Below, one piece after another: positions 1 to 6,202 of a stretch of 15,677 nt of DNA. The stretch's first letter is position 1, and every line of letters begins with the position of its first letter. The notes beneath the pieces are model-generated. The model saw only the letters and a program-made list of their open reading frames with translations. It had not been told where the DNA came from and searched no databases. Made by a program: the position numbers and the translations under genes. This DNA is from Actinomycetes bacterium. GTDB taxonomy: Bacteria; Actinomycetota; Humimicrobiia; Humimicrobiales; Humimicrobiaceae. The stretch is taken from assembly GCA_030603375.1 (NCBI GenBank), contig JAUVXY010000018.1:1-15677 (forward strand). Direction: 5' to 3'.

Positions 1-357
1 ATGGTGTATGGGCATGGTGGGTTAGTAGCATATTTCGGCACAAGTGATTTTGCTAAGCTAATGCAGAAATACGAAAAAAATACTAATAAAAAAATAAAAA
101 TAATAATTGATGCAATGGCATATCAGATTTCTAAATATATAGCATCCCTATCAGCTCCTGTTTGCGGTCAAATTGATGGAATTGTTTTGACAGGAGGGTT
201 AGCTTATTCAAAGACTTTTATTAATCTCATAATTTCAAATATAAAATTTTTAACAAATAATATATTTGTTTATTCAGGTGAAGACGAGCTTTTAACTATG
301 GCGGAAGGTATCATACTTGGGGTAAATAAAAAGATAGAAATTTTAAAATATTTTTGA
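1..357 (+). CDS. buk: Butyrate kinase, C-terminal part (5' end outside window)
   Basis: This is the last 118 codons of an acetokinase-family butyrate kinase, which interconverts butyryl phosphate (or a branched-chain acyl phosphate) plus ADP with the free acid plus ATP in the cytoplasm. Visible family signatures are GGLVAYFGTSD near the start, IDAMAYQISKYI, then DGIVLTGGLAYS (the ATP-binding glycine-rich segment) and the closing YSGEDELLTMAEG. The ATG at position 1 is an internal codon: the family is about 355 residues long, so roughly two thirds of the gene lies upstream. It ends in TGA. A damaged 2-oxoacid dehydrogenase E2 gene follows after about 96 bp, which recalls ptb-buk-bkd clusters for branched-chain 2-oxoacid breakdown. 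That pathway assignment is an inference from context; the family assignment is firm. Confidence 0.93.
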   Translation: MVYGHGGLVAYFGTSDFAKLMQKYEKNTNKKIKIIIDAMAYQISKYIASLSAPVCGQIDGIVLTGGLAYSKTFINLIISNIKFLTNNIFVYSGEDELLTMAEGIILGVNKKIEILKYF

Positions 358-384
358 TATCAAGCTAGAATATCCAACTAAAGT

Positions 385-438
385 TTGAATAACATAAATA
401 TTTAATTTATAAAGCAGGTCACATGGTTAATTGACCTG
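385..438 (+). promoter_or_regulatory. Promoter and overlapping palindrome before the E2 gene
   Basis: A sigma-70-like promoter is visible: TTGAAT at 385-390, a 17-base spacer, and TATAAA at 408-413. A 7-bp inverted repeat follows directly, CAGGTCA (415-421) and TGACCTG (432-438), separated by 10 bases, so it spans the expected transcription start. The Shine-Dalgarno GGGAGG and the E2 start codon at 454 come next. The position suits an operator for a dimeric regulator, or a 5' leader hairpin. No T-run follows, so it is not a terminator for buk. The regulator is unknown. Confidence 0.55.
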
Positions 439-453
439 ACGGGAGGATAAATA

Positions 454-1471
454 ATGCATGAGGTAATAATGCCTAAACTTGGTCTTACGATGGAATCAGG
501 GGTGATTGAGAAGTGGCACAAAAAGGAAGGAGATAAAGTTGAAGAAGGATAAAGAACCTTCAGAACCTGTTGTTTCGGGTAAAAAGGAACGAATGAAGAT
601 ATCTCCTCTGGCCAGAAAAACAGCTAAAAAGAAGGATGTAGATATTTCTAAAATAATAGGAACCGGTCCCGGTGGACGAATTACAAAAGATGATGTAGTG
701 AAGTATGCTGAGAGTATAACAGAACAAGCTTTTGTAAAGATAAAAAAGGAACCAATAGCTGAAGTACCCGGAAAAATAACTGTAAAATCATCAGCTCCAT
801 TAAAAGGTATGAGGAAGATCATAGCTGAAAGAATGAGTTTGTCTAAGTCAACCATCCCACACTTAGTACAAAATGTGGTTGCTGATGCTACCAATCTTGT
901 AAAATTGCGTGAAAGGCTTAAAGAAAAAATATTATCTATCTATAATGTAAAAGTAACTTATACAGATTTTTTACTTAAGATATGCGGGGTTGCTCTAAGG
1001 GAGAATATGGAAATAAACGCTTCACTGCAGAATGGTAACTATATTATATATGATGATATAAATATAGGTCTTGCTGTATCTGTAAAGGAAGGTCTGATAG
1101 TGCCCACAGTTTTTAAATGCGATAGGTTGGGTATATTAGATATTGTTAGAAAAAGAACGGAGCTTGTAGAAAAAGCAAAAAAAGGCACTCTGCAGCTAAA
1201 TGAAGTGATAAATGGGACTTTCACAATTACTAATCTGGGCATGTTTGGAATTAGATCTTCTACGGCTATAATAAATCCCCCGCAGGCAGCGATTCTTGCT
1301 GTAGGTGAAATATATGAGGCTCCTGCGGTGGTGAGTGGTAAAATAGAGGTAAGATCCTTTGTGAAGCTTTCAGTGTCTTGCGATCACAGAATGATAAATG
1401 GTGCTGAAGCAGCAAAGTTTATGCAGAGGATAACTGAATTAATTGAAAATCCAGAGGTGCTGATCATATAA
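454..1471 (+). pseudogene. 2-oxoacid dehydrogenase E2 (dihydrolipoamide acyltransferase), broken: lipoyl domain truncated and frameshifted
   Basis: Translation from ATG 454 (GGGAGG Shine-Dalgarno) gives the first strands of a lipoyl domain, starting MHEVIMPKLGLTMESG and ending GDKVEEG, then stops at TAA 550-552. The rest of E2 continues in another frame: a charged linker, the E3/E1-binding domain (nt about 596-712, SPLARKTAKK...GTGPGGRI) and the acyltransferase core (nt about 788-1468). The catalytic histidine is in CDHRMINGAEAA (His codon 1385-1387). The lipoyl middle with the lipoyl-lysine (DKA/DKV) motif is missing altogether, so a one-base error cannot explain it; this looks like a deletion not divisible by three. 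The downstream frame opens with a TTG at 506 that has no good ribosome site. An intact E2 would pass acyl groups to CoA within a pyruvate, acetoin or branched-chain dehydrogenase complex. Given the buk neighbour I favour branched-chain, without proof. Confidence 0.85.
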
Positions 1472-1779
1472 GCAAAAGTGGTCTTGAGTTTATCATCTGG
1501 AGCCAGTTTTAACCTCTATAATCCTGTGAAATCTGCACAAAATGGACATCATAACTTTGTTGGCTAAAAAGTGTAGTGAAAATAATATTAGATAAAACAT
1601 ATATTTATGGTGTTAGACCAAAGTTAAAATGTCAGATTTTAGCCAAGTATAAATATGCAGTGTGCCTTTTGGTTGCTATTTTAAATTAAGTGAATTTAAT
1701 GTTAGCATATTAGCTGTAAAATCTGATGAATAAAAAGTTATTGGAATTATTAACAATTGAGACTAATTGAAAGGCTAAA
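1472..1779. other. Intergenic region between E2 and coaX
   Basis: There is no credible gene in these 308 bases. A 10-bp perfect inverted repeat, TCAGATTTTA (1632-1641) and TAAAATCTGA (1717-1726), has a 75-base loop. A second set of complementary words, AACTTTG/CAAAGTT and TTGGCTAAAA/TTTTAGCCAA, occurs between about 1554 and 1646. I see no convincing terminator after E2 and no clear promoter for coaX; only the inverted repeats stand out. Confidence 0.4.
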
Positions 1780-2559
1780 ATGCTTCTTGCAATTGATGTT
1801 GGAAATACGCAAACAGTTATCGGGTTGTTTGAAGAAGAAAAACTGCTTTCCTCGTGGAGGATGGTAACTCCAAAATATGAGACCTCAGATGAAATAGCAG
1901 CCTCTATATTTAATTTTTTGGAGAATTTAGAGTTTAATCCTAAAGATGTAGAGGAGATTTCTGTTTCCTGTGTTGTCCCAAGAATACTTGGCGAGATTGT
2001 AAAAATGAGCAAAAAATATTTTAAATGTACTCCATTTATAGTAAATAGTGAGGCAAAGACTGATCTTAAAATATTGTACGACTACCCAAAAGAAATAGGT
2101 GCTGACAGGATAGCAAATTCTGTTGCTGCTAAAGAAATTTATGGGTGTCCGGCTGTAGTGGTTGACTTTGGTACGGCTACTACTTTTGACATATTATCAG
2201 CCAGGGGAGAATATATTGGCGGTGTAATTGCTCCCGGTATAGAGATCTCATCGGAGGCATTATTTAGGTGTGCAGCTAGGCTAAGCAAAGTTGACCTGAG
2301 CTGGCCGGAGTTTGTGATAGGAAAAAATACTTATGATTGTATCCGTTCGGGCATACTGCATGGATTTTTAGGCCAGACTGATTACATAATTGATAGGATC
2401 ATAAAAGAGGAAAGAAAAATAGATAATGGCTGCAGCCCAAAAGTCATTGCTACTGGAGGACTTGCGGTGCTGATGGCAGACAGGAGCAGGTGGATTGAGA
2501 TCCATGACCCGGACCTAACTCTAAAGGGGCTAAAAATATTAATTGATAAAAATAGATAA
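1780..2559 (+). CDS. coaX: Type III pantothenate kinase
   Basis: CoaX phosphorylates pantothenate with ATP, the first step from vitamin B5 to coenzyme A, in the cytoplasm. The 259-residue length is normal for the family. ASKHA-fold motifs are in order: AIDVGNT at residues 4-10 (phosphate loop, Asp6), GADR at 107-110 with the catalytic-region Asp109, VVVDFGTATTFD at 126-137, and GGVIAPGIEIS shortly after. A glycine-rich ATGGLA segment near residue 227 completes the nucleotide site. The ATG at 1780 puts the DVGNT motif where the family has it; the ribosome site is poor (AAAGG about 8 bases upstream). The dus gene begins 27 bp after the stop, so the two are probably co-transcribed. Type III enzymes are typically insensitive to CoA feedback and need a monovalent cation; that is family knowledge. 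Confidence 0.95.
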   Translation: MLLAIDVGNTQTVIGLFEEEKLLSSWRMVTPKYETSDEIAASIFNFLENLEFNPKDVEEISVSCVVPRILGEIVKMSKKYFKCTPFIVNSEAKTDLKILYDYPKEIGADRIANSVAAKEIYGCPAVVVDFGTATTFDILSARGEYIGGVIAPGIEISSEALFRCAARLSKVDLSWPEFVIGKNTYDCIRSGILHGFLGQTDYIIDRIIKEERKIDNGCSPKVIATGGLAVLMADRSRWIEIHDPDLTLKGLKILIDKNR

Positions 2560-2586
2560 TATTTTTACTATAAACATATTGAGTAA

Positions 2587-3798
2587 ATGACTATCTCCAG
2601 CAGCAATGCGGACAAATGCAAGTTAAAAAATCTTATAGATGAACTAAAGAAGCTGGTCCATGATTATCTGACAGAGTATGTTAAATTTTTCCCCCGGAAA
2701 AACTTACCTGAATCAATTTCTAAACTAAAACAAAAATTAAAATCAGATAGTTTGCTGACACCAGAAGATTGGCTGGCTAATTATGAAGATGGCAGGTACT
2801 TTTTTAGAATTGGAAATGTAGAAATTAATAATCCGATAATCTCAGCGCCAATTGCCGGGATAAGTGACAATACTTACAGAATATTTACCAGATTTTTTGG
2901 GTCAGCGCTAACCTTTACAGAGATGGTCACAAGCTATGGCATATACTATAACAACAAAAAAAGCTTAGCGCTAACCAGCATAACAGAATTTGAAAGGCCG
3001 TGTGCCCTGCAGCTGTTTGGTTCAGACCCTGCCGTACTTACTGAAGCTGCAAAAAGGGTGGAAGACAGAGCGGATATAATAGATATAAATATGGGCTGTC
3101 CTGCCCCAAAGATACTAAAAGCTAAAAGCGGCGGATATCTGCTTCAGGATGAAAATAAAATAAAATCTATAGTATCCGGGCTTTCTTCAGCAGTAAAAAA
3201 ACCTGTAACCATAAAGGTGAGGACAGGCTGGGATAAAAACAATATTAATATTTTAAATATTGCAAAAATTGCTGAAAGCAGCGGAGCAAGCGCTATTACA
3301 ATTCATGGAAGAACAGTGAAACAAAGGTTTTCCGGAGAAGTTGATTATGGTGTTATCAGAAAAGTTAAGGAAGAAGCAAGTATCCCTGTTATTGTAAGCG
3401 GAGACATAGATTCTCCGCAGAAGGCTCTGGAGGTATTAGAATTTACAGGTTGTGACGGGGCAATGATAGGGAGAGCTTCAAGAGGCAGTATATGGCTTTT
3501 ATTAAATATACTGCTATCTTTTAAAAGCAAGGATGATATTTTAGAAGACGCAGATGATTCTTTAAGAGAAGTAAATTTTACCCCAGGTGCAAAATGGAGG
3601 AAGGAATTTGCAATACTGTATTTAAAATTTTTAGTTTATTTTAAGGGGGAATACAAAGCTGTAAGAGAATTCAGAAAATATTTTAGCTGGATTTTTAAAG
3701 GCACCAGAAGGGTTAGCGAAGCCAGGAAGCATTTTTTAAAGATTGAAACTTTTGATGATGCCATAAATATTATTGCAATGGTTGCCGAAGAAATTTAA
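2587..3798 (+). CDS. dus: tRNA-dihydrouridine synthase, DusB-like, with N-terminal extension
   Basis: This FMN enzyme reduces uridines in the tRNA D-loop using NADPH. The TIM barrel starts near residue 73 with FRIGNVEINNPIISAPIAGI. It includes DINMGCPAPKI with the catalytic cysteine at residue 171, TIKVRTGWD, ITIHGRTVKQRFSG (phosphate/FMN binding), PVIVSGDI and GCDGAMIGRAS. A C-terminal helical tRNA-binding domain follows. Two things are unusual: about 72 extra residues before the usual start (charged, probably helical), and an acidic insert (about DDILEDADDSLREV) between barrel and C-terminal domain, giving 403 residues against roughly 320-330 in typical DusB. No Shine-Dalgarno is evident before ATG 2587, but no alternative in-frame ATG lies near the barrel start. 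It forms a likely operon with coaX. The Dus call is secure; the exact subfamily is less so. Confidence 0.92.
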   Translation: MTISSSNADKCKLKNLIDELKKLVHDYLTEYVKFFPRKNLPESISKLKQKLKSDSLLTPEDWLANYEDGRYFFRIGNVEINNPIISAPIAGISDNTYRIFTRFFGSALTFTEMVTSYGIYYNNKKSLALTSITEFERPCALQLFGSDPAVLTEAAKRVEDRADIIDINMGCPAPKILKAKSGGYLLQDENKIKSIVSGLSSAVKKPVTIKVRTGWDKNNINILNIAKIAESSGASAITIHGRTVKQRFSGEVDYGVIRKVKEEASIPVIVSGDIDSPQKALEVLEFTGCDGAMIGRASRGSIWLLLNILLSFKSKDDILEDADDSLREVNFTPGAKWRKEFAILYLKFLVYFKGEYKAVREFRKYFSWIFKGTRRVSEARKHFLKIETFDDAINIIAMVAEEI

Positions 3799-3819
3799 GG
3801 CTATAGAAGTGGAAAATTA

Positions 3820-3848
3820 TTGACTATAAGGGTACTTTTAAGTAGAGT
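3820..3848 (+). promoter_or_regulatory. Probable promoter of tRNA-Pro
   Basis: TTGACT (3820-3825), a 17-base spacer and TAGAGT (3843-3848) place the transcription start around 3855, about a dozen bases before the tRNA. The -35 box is close to consensus and the -10 box is weaker. Confidence 0.45.
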
Positions 3849-3866
3849 TGGAATACAAAGATATTT

Positions 3867-3944
3867 CGGGATGTAGCGCAGCTTGGTTAGCGCGCAGCGT
3901 TCGGGACGCTGAGGCCGGGGGTTCAAATCCCCCCATCCCGACCA
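3867..3944 (+). tRNA. tRNA-Pro (anticodon CGG), CCA encoded
   Basis: The full cloverleaf can be folded by eye. The acceptor stem is CGGGATG (3867-3873) with CATCCCG (3934-3940), followed by discriminator A3941 and an encoded CCA. The D stem is GCGC/GCGC with GG in the loop. The anticodon stem is CAGCG/CGCTG around the loop TTCGGGA, so the anticodon is CGG, reading proline CCG codons, with G at position 37. The T arm is GGGGG-TTCAAAT-CCCCC. A promoter precedes it and a terminator-like hairpin follows at 3990-4012. Its 3' end from the T loop onward is duplicated at 5970, which marks this gene as an integration site. Confidence 0.97.
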
Positions 3945-3997
3945 GATACGTATAAGCAGTAAGTTAGGCGCAGTAGAGGTAATTGAGGGAAACATGC
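3924..3997 (+). repeat. Direct repeat, left copy: tRNA-Pro 3' end plus downstream flank
   Basis: Bases 3924-3967 (44 bp, from the T loop of tRNA-Pro through CCA and 23 bp beyond) recur exactly at 5970-6013. Similarity continues with a few substitutions to about 3997/6043, with no indels at an offset of 2046. A repeat that starts inside the T arm and includes the tRNA 3' end is the usual form of an attachment site used by tyrosine-recombinase elements. Here it also runs well past the tRNA, which is longer than a minimal att core. Confidence 0.85.
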
Positions 3998-4020
3998 CTT
4001 TGGTGCATGTTTTCAGGATT
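3990..4020 (+). terminator. Terminator-type hairpin after tRNA-Pro; 5' exon of the group II intron
   Basis: AAACATGC (3990-3997) pairs with GCATGTTT (4005-4012) around a 7-base loop, followed by a short T-containing tail that ends in CAGGATT at 4020. The group II intron starts at the next base. Class C introns are known to insert just downstream of intrinsic terminator stem-loops, so this hairpin is both the tRNA terminator and the intron's target. GGATT (4016-4020) is complementary to AATCC (4204-4208) inside the intron, in the position of an IBS1/EBS1 pair. Confidence 0.75.
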
Positions 4021-4413
4021 GTGCGCCCGGCATGGGCAGTAACTAAGGGGTGAAAGTCCCCCGTGGGGGTTGGCAAACACCAACCACTAGCTTAAGGCAA
4101 GGGTGTCCACCGTGAGGTGGAATCTGAAGGAAGCCGGCGGCAAAGCTCCGGCCTTAGGAACACGAACCACATATAAAGGCCGGCTATAGCTGGATAAGTC
4201 TGCAATCCAAGACAAAGTCCAGAGTTTGCCAAAGCTATAGCGGGTAGATGTGGAAGGTAGATGGAGCGAAAGTTACTATCCTTACCCGGGGAGGTCTGGC
4301 AGAATGCCAAAGGGCAACCCATGCAGCGATGTATGGCTAAACTGCCAGAAGTCAGCAGAAGCCATAGTACCGGCCACCGGCCGGGAAGGGCAGAAGGATA
4401 ACAGGAGGAAAAG

Positions 4414-5820
4414 TTGGAAAGTTCAAAGGATATGCATAGAAGGCAGAAAATCTTAAAAGTTAAGAGCTGCCCGGATAGCGAAGCGGTGAAACCGCAGGAA
4501 TATCAGGGAGCGCCCAGCATATCTATGACACGAACCAAAACTGGTCTCCACGGCAAAGAATACCAAATACTGGAAGAGATATTGGCAAGGGGCAATATGT
4601 TAAATGCGTTAAGGAAAGTGGAAGCCAACAAAGGAGCTCCGGGCGTAGATGGAATGGAGGTCAGCTCCCTAAGAAAACATCTTAAGGAAGAATGGCGTTA
4701 CATAAAGTCAGTCCTGCTTTCCGGCACATATATACCTATGCCGGTAAGGGAAGTAGAAATCCCAAAACCTGACGGGGGAGTTCGTACTCTGGGAATCCCC
4801 ACAGCGATTGACAGGATGATACAGCAGGCAATCTCCCAGAAACTTGCACCCATATTTGACAGGGATTTCTCTGAGGCAAGTTATGGGTTCAGGGCAGGCA
4901 GAAGCGCCCATCAGGCAGTCCTAAAAGCCAAGGAATATATAGAGGAGGGCTACAGGTGGGTAGTGGATACCGACATCGAAAAGTTCTTTGACAGGGTAAA
5001 CCACGATATGCTTATGGCAAGAGTGGCAAGGAAGGTATCGGACAAGAGAGTGTTAAAACTTGTGAGGTCATACCTTAATGCAGGCGCAATGGTTGGCGGT
5101 GTAGTAGTAGAAAGGTACAAAGGTACGCCTTAGGGTGGCCCGCTGTCCCCGCTACTCTCAAATATTATGTTGGATGACCTGGACAGGGAACTTGAGAAGC
5201 GTGGCCACAAATTCTGCCGATATGCAGATGACTGCAATATCTACCTAAAATCAGAACGAGCAGCAGAAAGGACCTACAAGAGTATAATAAGGTTCATAGA
5301 AGCAAAGCTTAAGCTTAAGGTAAACAGGACGAAAAGTGCAGTAGATAAAGCCGACAGGAGAAAGTTTCTGGGATACAGCTACTATACTCCAAGGGAAGGA
5401 ATAGTAAGACTGAGACTGGGCCCCGGAGTGGCAAAGAGACAGAAAGACAAGATAAGGCAGATTGCAAAAAGAAGCAGGTCAAGGTCTCTTAGTACTGTAA
5501 TTTCAGAGATAAATGTGGCAATGACAGGTTTTATCAACTACTTTAAGCTGGCTGATATGAAGATGTTCCTTGTAGAGCTTGAAAAGTGGATAAGAAGGAA
5601 GCTTAGGGTAATAATCTGGAAGCACTGGAAAAACTGCAAGACTAGATTTAGAAAGCTTGTAGGTATGGGACTTTCACCCAAAGAAGCGACCGTTGCCAAT
5701 TCCAGAAAGATTTACTGGAGAGTGTCGATAACTCCACAGCTAAGCGGTATAATGGGCATTGCATATTTCAGGGATATGGGATTAATAAATCTGGTAGAGA
5801 GGTATAGCTTGGTTCGCTAA
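4414..5820 (+). pseudogene. ltrA: Group II intron reverse transcriptase/maturase with in-frame amber codon
   Basis: A class C intron-encoded protein: RT domain, maturase (X) domain and no HNH endonuclease. The TTG at 4414 has a strong AGGAGG five bases upstream and is the likely start; ATG 4525 (MTRTKTGLHGKEYQ) is an alternative. RT blocks are clear: NKGAPGVDGM, RTLGIPTAIDRMIQQAI, SYGFRAGRSAH, VVDTDIEKFFDRVNHD, and the active site YADD (codons 5221-5232). The X domain includes GFINYFKLADM and WIRRKLRVIIWKHWK, and the end is ERYSLVR. At 5131-5133 the glutamine of the near-invariant TPQGGPLSP block is TAG. The frame is otherwise open from 4414 to 5820, so a single CAG-to-TAG change explains the break. 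The product would stop before YADD and be inactive unless TAG is read through. Confidence 0.93.
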
Positions 5821-5828
5821 GTTATTCA

Positions 5829-5896
5829 ACCGCCGTATACCGAACGGTACGTACGGTGGTGTGAGAGGTCGGGGGTTTAACCGCCTCCTCCTACTC
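5829..5896 (+). ncRNA. Group II intron domains V and VI (catalytic core and branch site)
   Basis: Domain V: ACCGCCGTA (5829-5837) pairs with TACGGTGGT (5852-5860), the distal stem TACC/GGTA closes the loop, and the two-base bulge CG lies at 5850-5851. The triad reads CGC (about 5831-5833), the class C variant of the AGC seen in other classes. Domain VI runs from GAGAGG (5863) to CCTACTC (5890-5896), where A5893 is unpaired between CCT and CTC and is the expected branch-point adenosine. All key features are present, so the RNA could still be competent for splicing. Confidence 0.9.
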
Positions 5897-5899
5897 GAT

Positions 5900-5969
5900 T
5901 GAAAAAGCGGACTGAGGCGATAGCTGAGGGAGCTTGCGGCTCTGCAGCGAACGAAGTGAGACGAAAGAC
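5900..5969. other. Short G+C-rich segment between intron and right repeat
   Basis: This 70-base stretch is the 3' exon of the intron. It is richer in G+C than the surrounding chromosome and contains purine-rich words (GCGAACGAAGTGAGACG). It has no copy on the left of the tRNA and codes for nothing recognisable. It is the only DNA between the two repeat copies besides the left flank and the intron, so it is probably what remains of whatever was originally inserted at the tRNA. Confidence 0.5.
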
Positions 5970-6043
5970 CAAATCCCCCCATCCCGACCAGATACGTATA
6001 AGCAGTAAGTTAGATACAGTAGAGGTAATTCAGGGAAGCATGC
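5970..6043 (+). repeat. Direct repeat, right copy (partial tRNA-Pro 3' end)
   Basis: The first 44 bases are identical to 3924-3967; the remaining 30 differ from the left copy at a handful of positions (6014-6016, 6031, 6038 among them). Only the last 21 bases of the tRNA are present (T-loop 3' side, acceptor strand, CCA), so this copy cannot make a tRNA. The terminator hairpin of the left copy is not preserved here. It is interpreted as the distal attachment site or the remnant of an unequal duplication. Confidence 0.85.
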
Positions 6044-6165
6044 TTAATTCCAAATATTTGAGTAGATTTTGCTTTAATTTAGCAAAAGAAATGAATTTAG
6101 ATTTGAAGATTAAATTAAGACCAACAAGATTTAGGGTTCAAAAGAGATACAAAAAAAGAAGATAA
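6040..6165 (+). CDS. Doubtful small basic ORF
   Basis: An ATG at 6040 opens 41 codons, with a very basic end (RFRVQKRYKKRR). The same frame runs back through the right repeat to 5899, but that part crosses the tRNA fragment and cannot be an ancestral coding sequence. There is no clear Shine-Dalgarno and I recognise no family. A 7-bp hairpin (TTTTGCT 6067-6073 with AGCAAAA 6081-6087) lies inside. It could be a remnant of a gene cut by the integration event, or chance. Confidence 0.2.
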   Translation: MLNSKYLSRFCFNLAKEMNLDLKIKLRPTRFRVQKRYKKRR

Positions 6166-6202
6166 TTTAGCTGAATTTTAGAATACTTATCAAAAATTGA
6201 AT

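Larger units (their letters stand above)
4021..5899 (+). mobile_element. Group II intron, class IIC
   Basis: The 5' end GTGCGCCCGGCATGGGC and domain I segments such as AAGGGTGTCC, GGAATCTGAAGGAAGC, GGAACACGAAC and CTTACCCGGGGAGGTCTGG closely match the Oceanobacillus iheyensis group IIC ribozyme as I remember it. The 3' end has a canonical domain V (5829-5860) and a domain VI with a bulged A at 5893, seven bases from the 3' end counting itself, ending GAT at 5899. It encodes an internal reverse transcriptase/maturase of the endonuclease-less class C type. It sits behind a terminator hairpin and has a matching IBS1/EBS1 pair (4016-4020 with 4204-4208). The element is visibly richer in G+C than its surroundings, which suggests transfer. 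The ribozyme parts look intact, but the protein gene has an in-frame stop, so mobility would need help in trans. Confidence 0.95.

Noticed and set aside
506..1471. E2 as an intact gene starting at TTG 506
   Set aside because: The lipoyl domain lies upstream in another frame with a proper ribosome site, and the TTG has none.
4250..4456. Plus-strand ORF inside the 5' part of the intron
   Set aside because: It overlaps conserved ribozyme sequence in domains I-III, so the open frame is a by-product of structured RNA.
5899..6165. 88-codon plus-strand ORF across the right repeat
   Set aside because: Its first half is intron-exon junction and a tRNA fragment; only the end from 6040 might be coding, and no family is recognisable.
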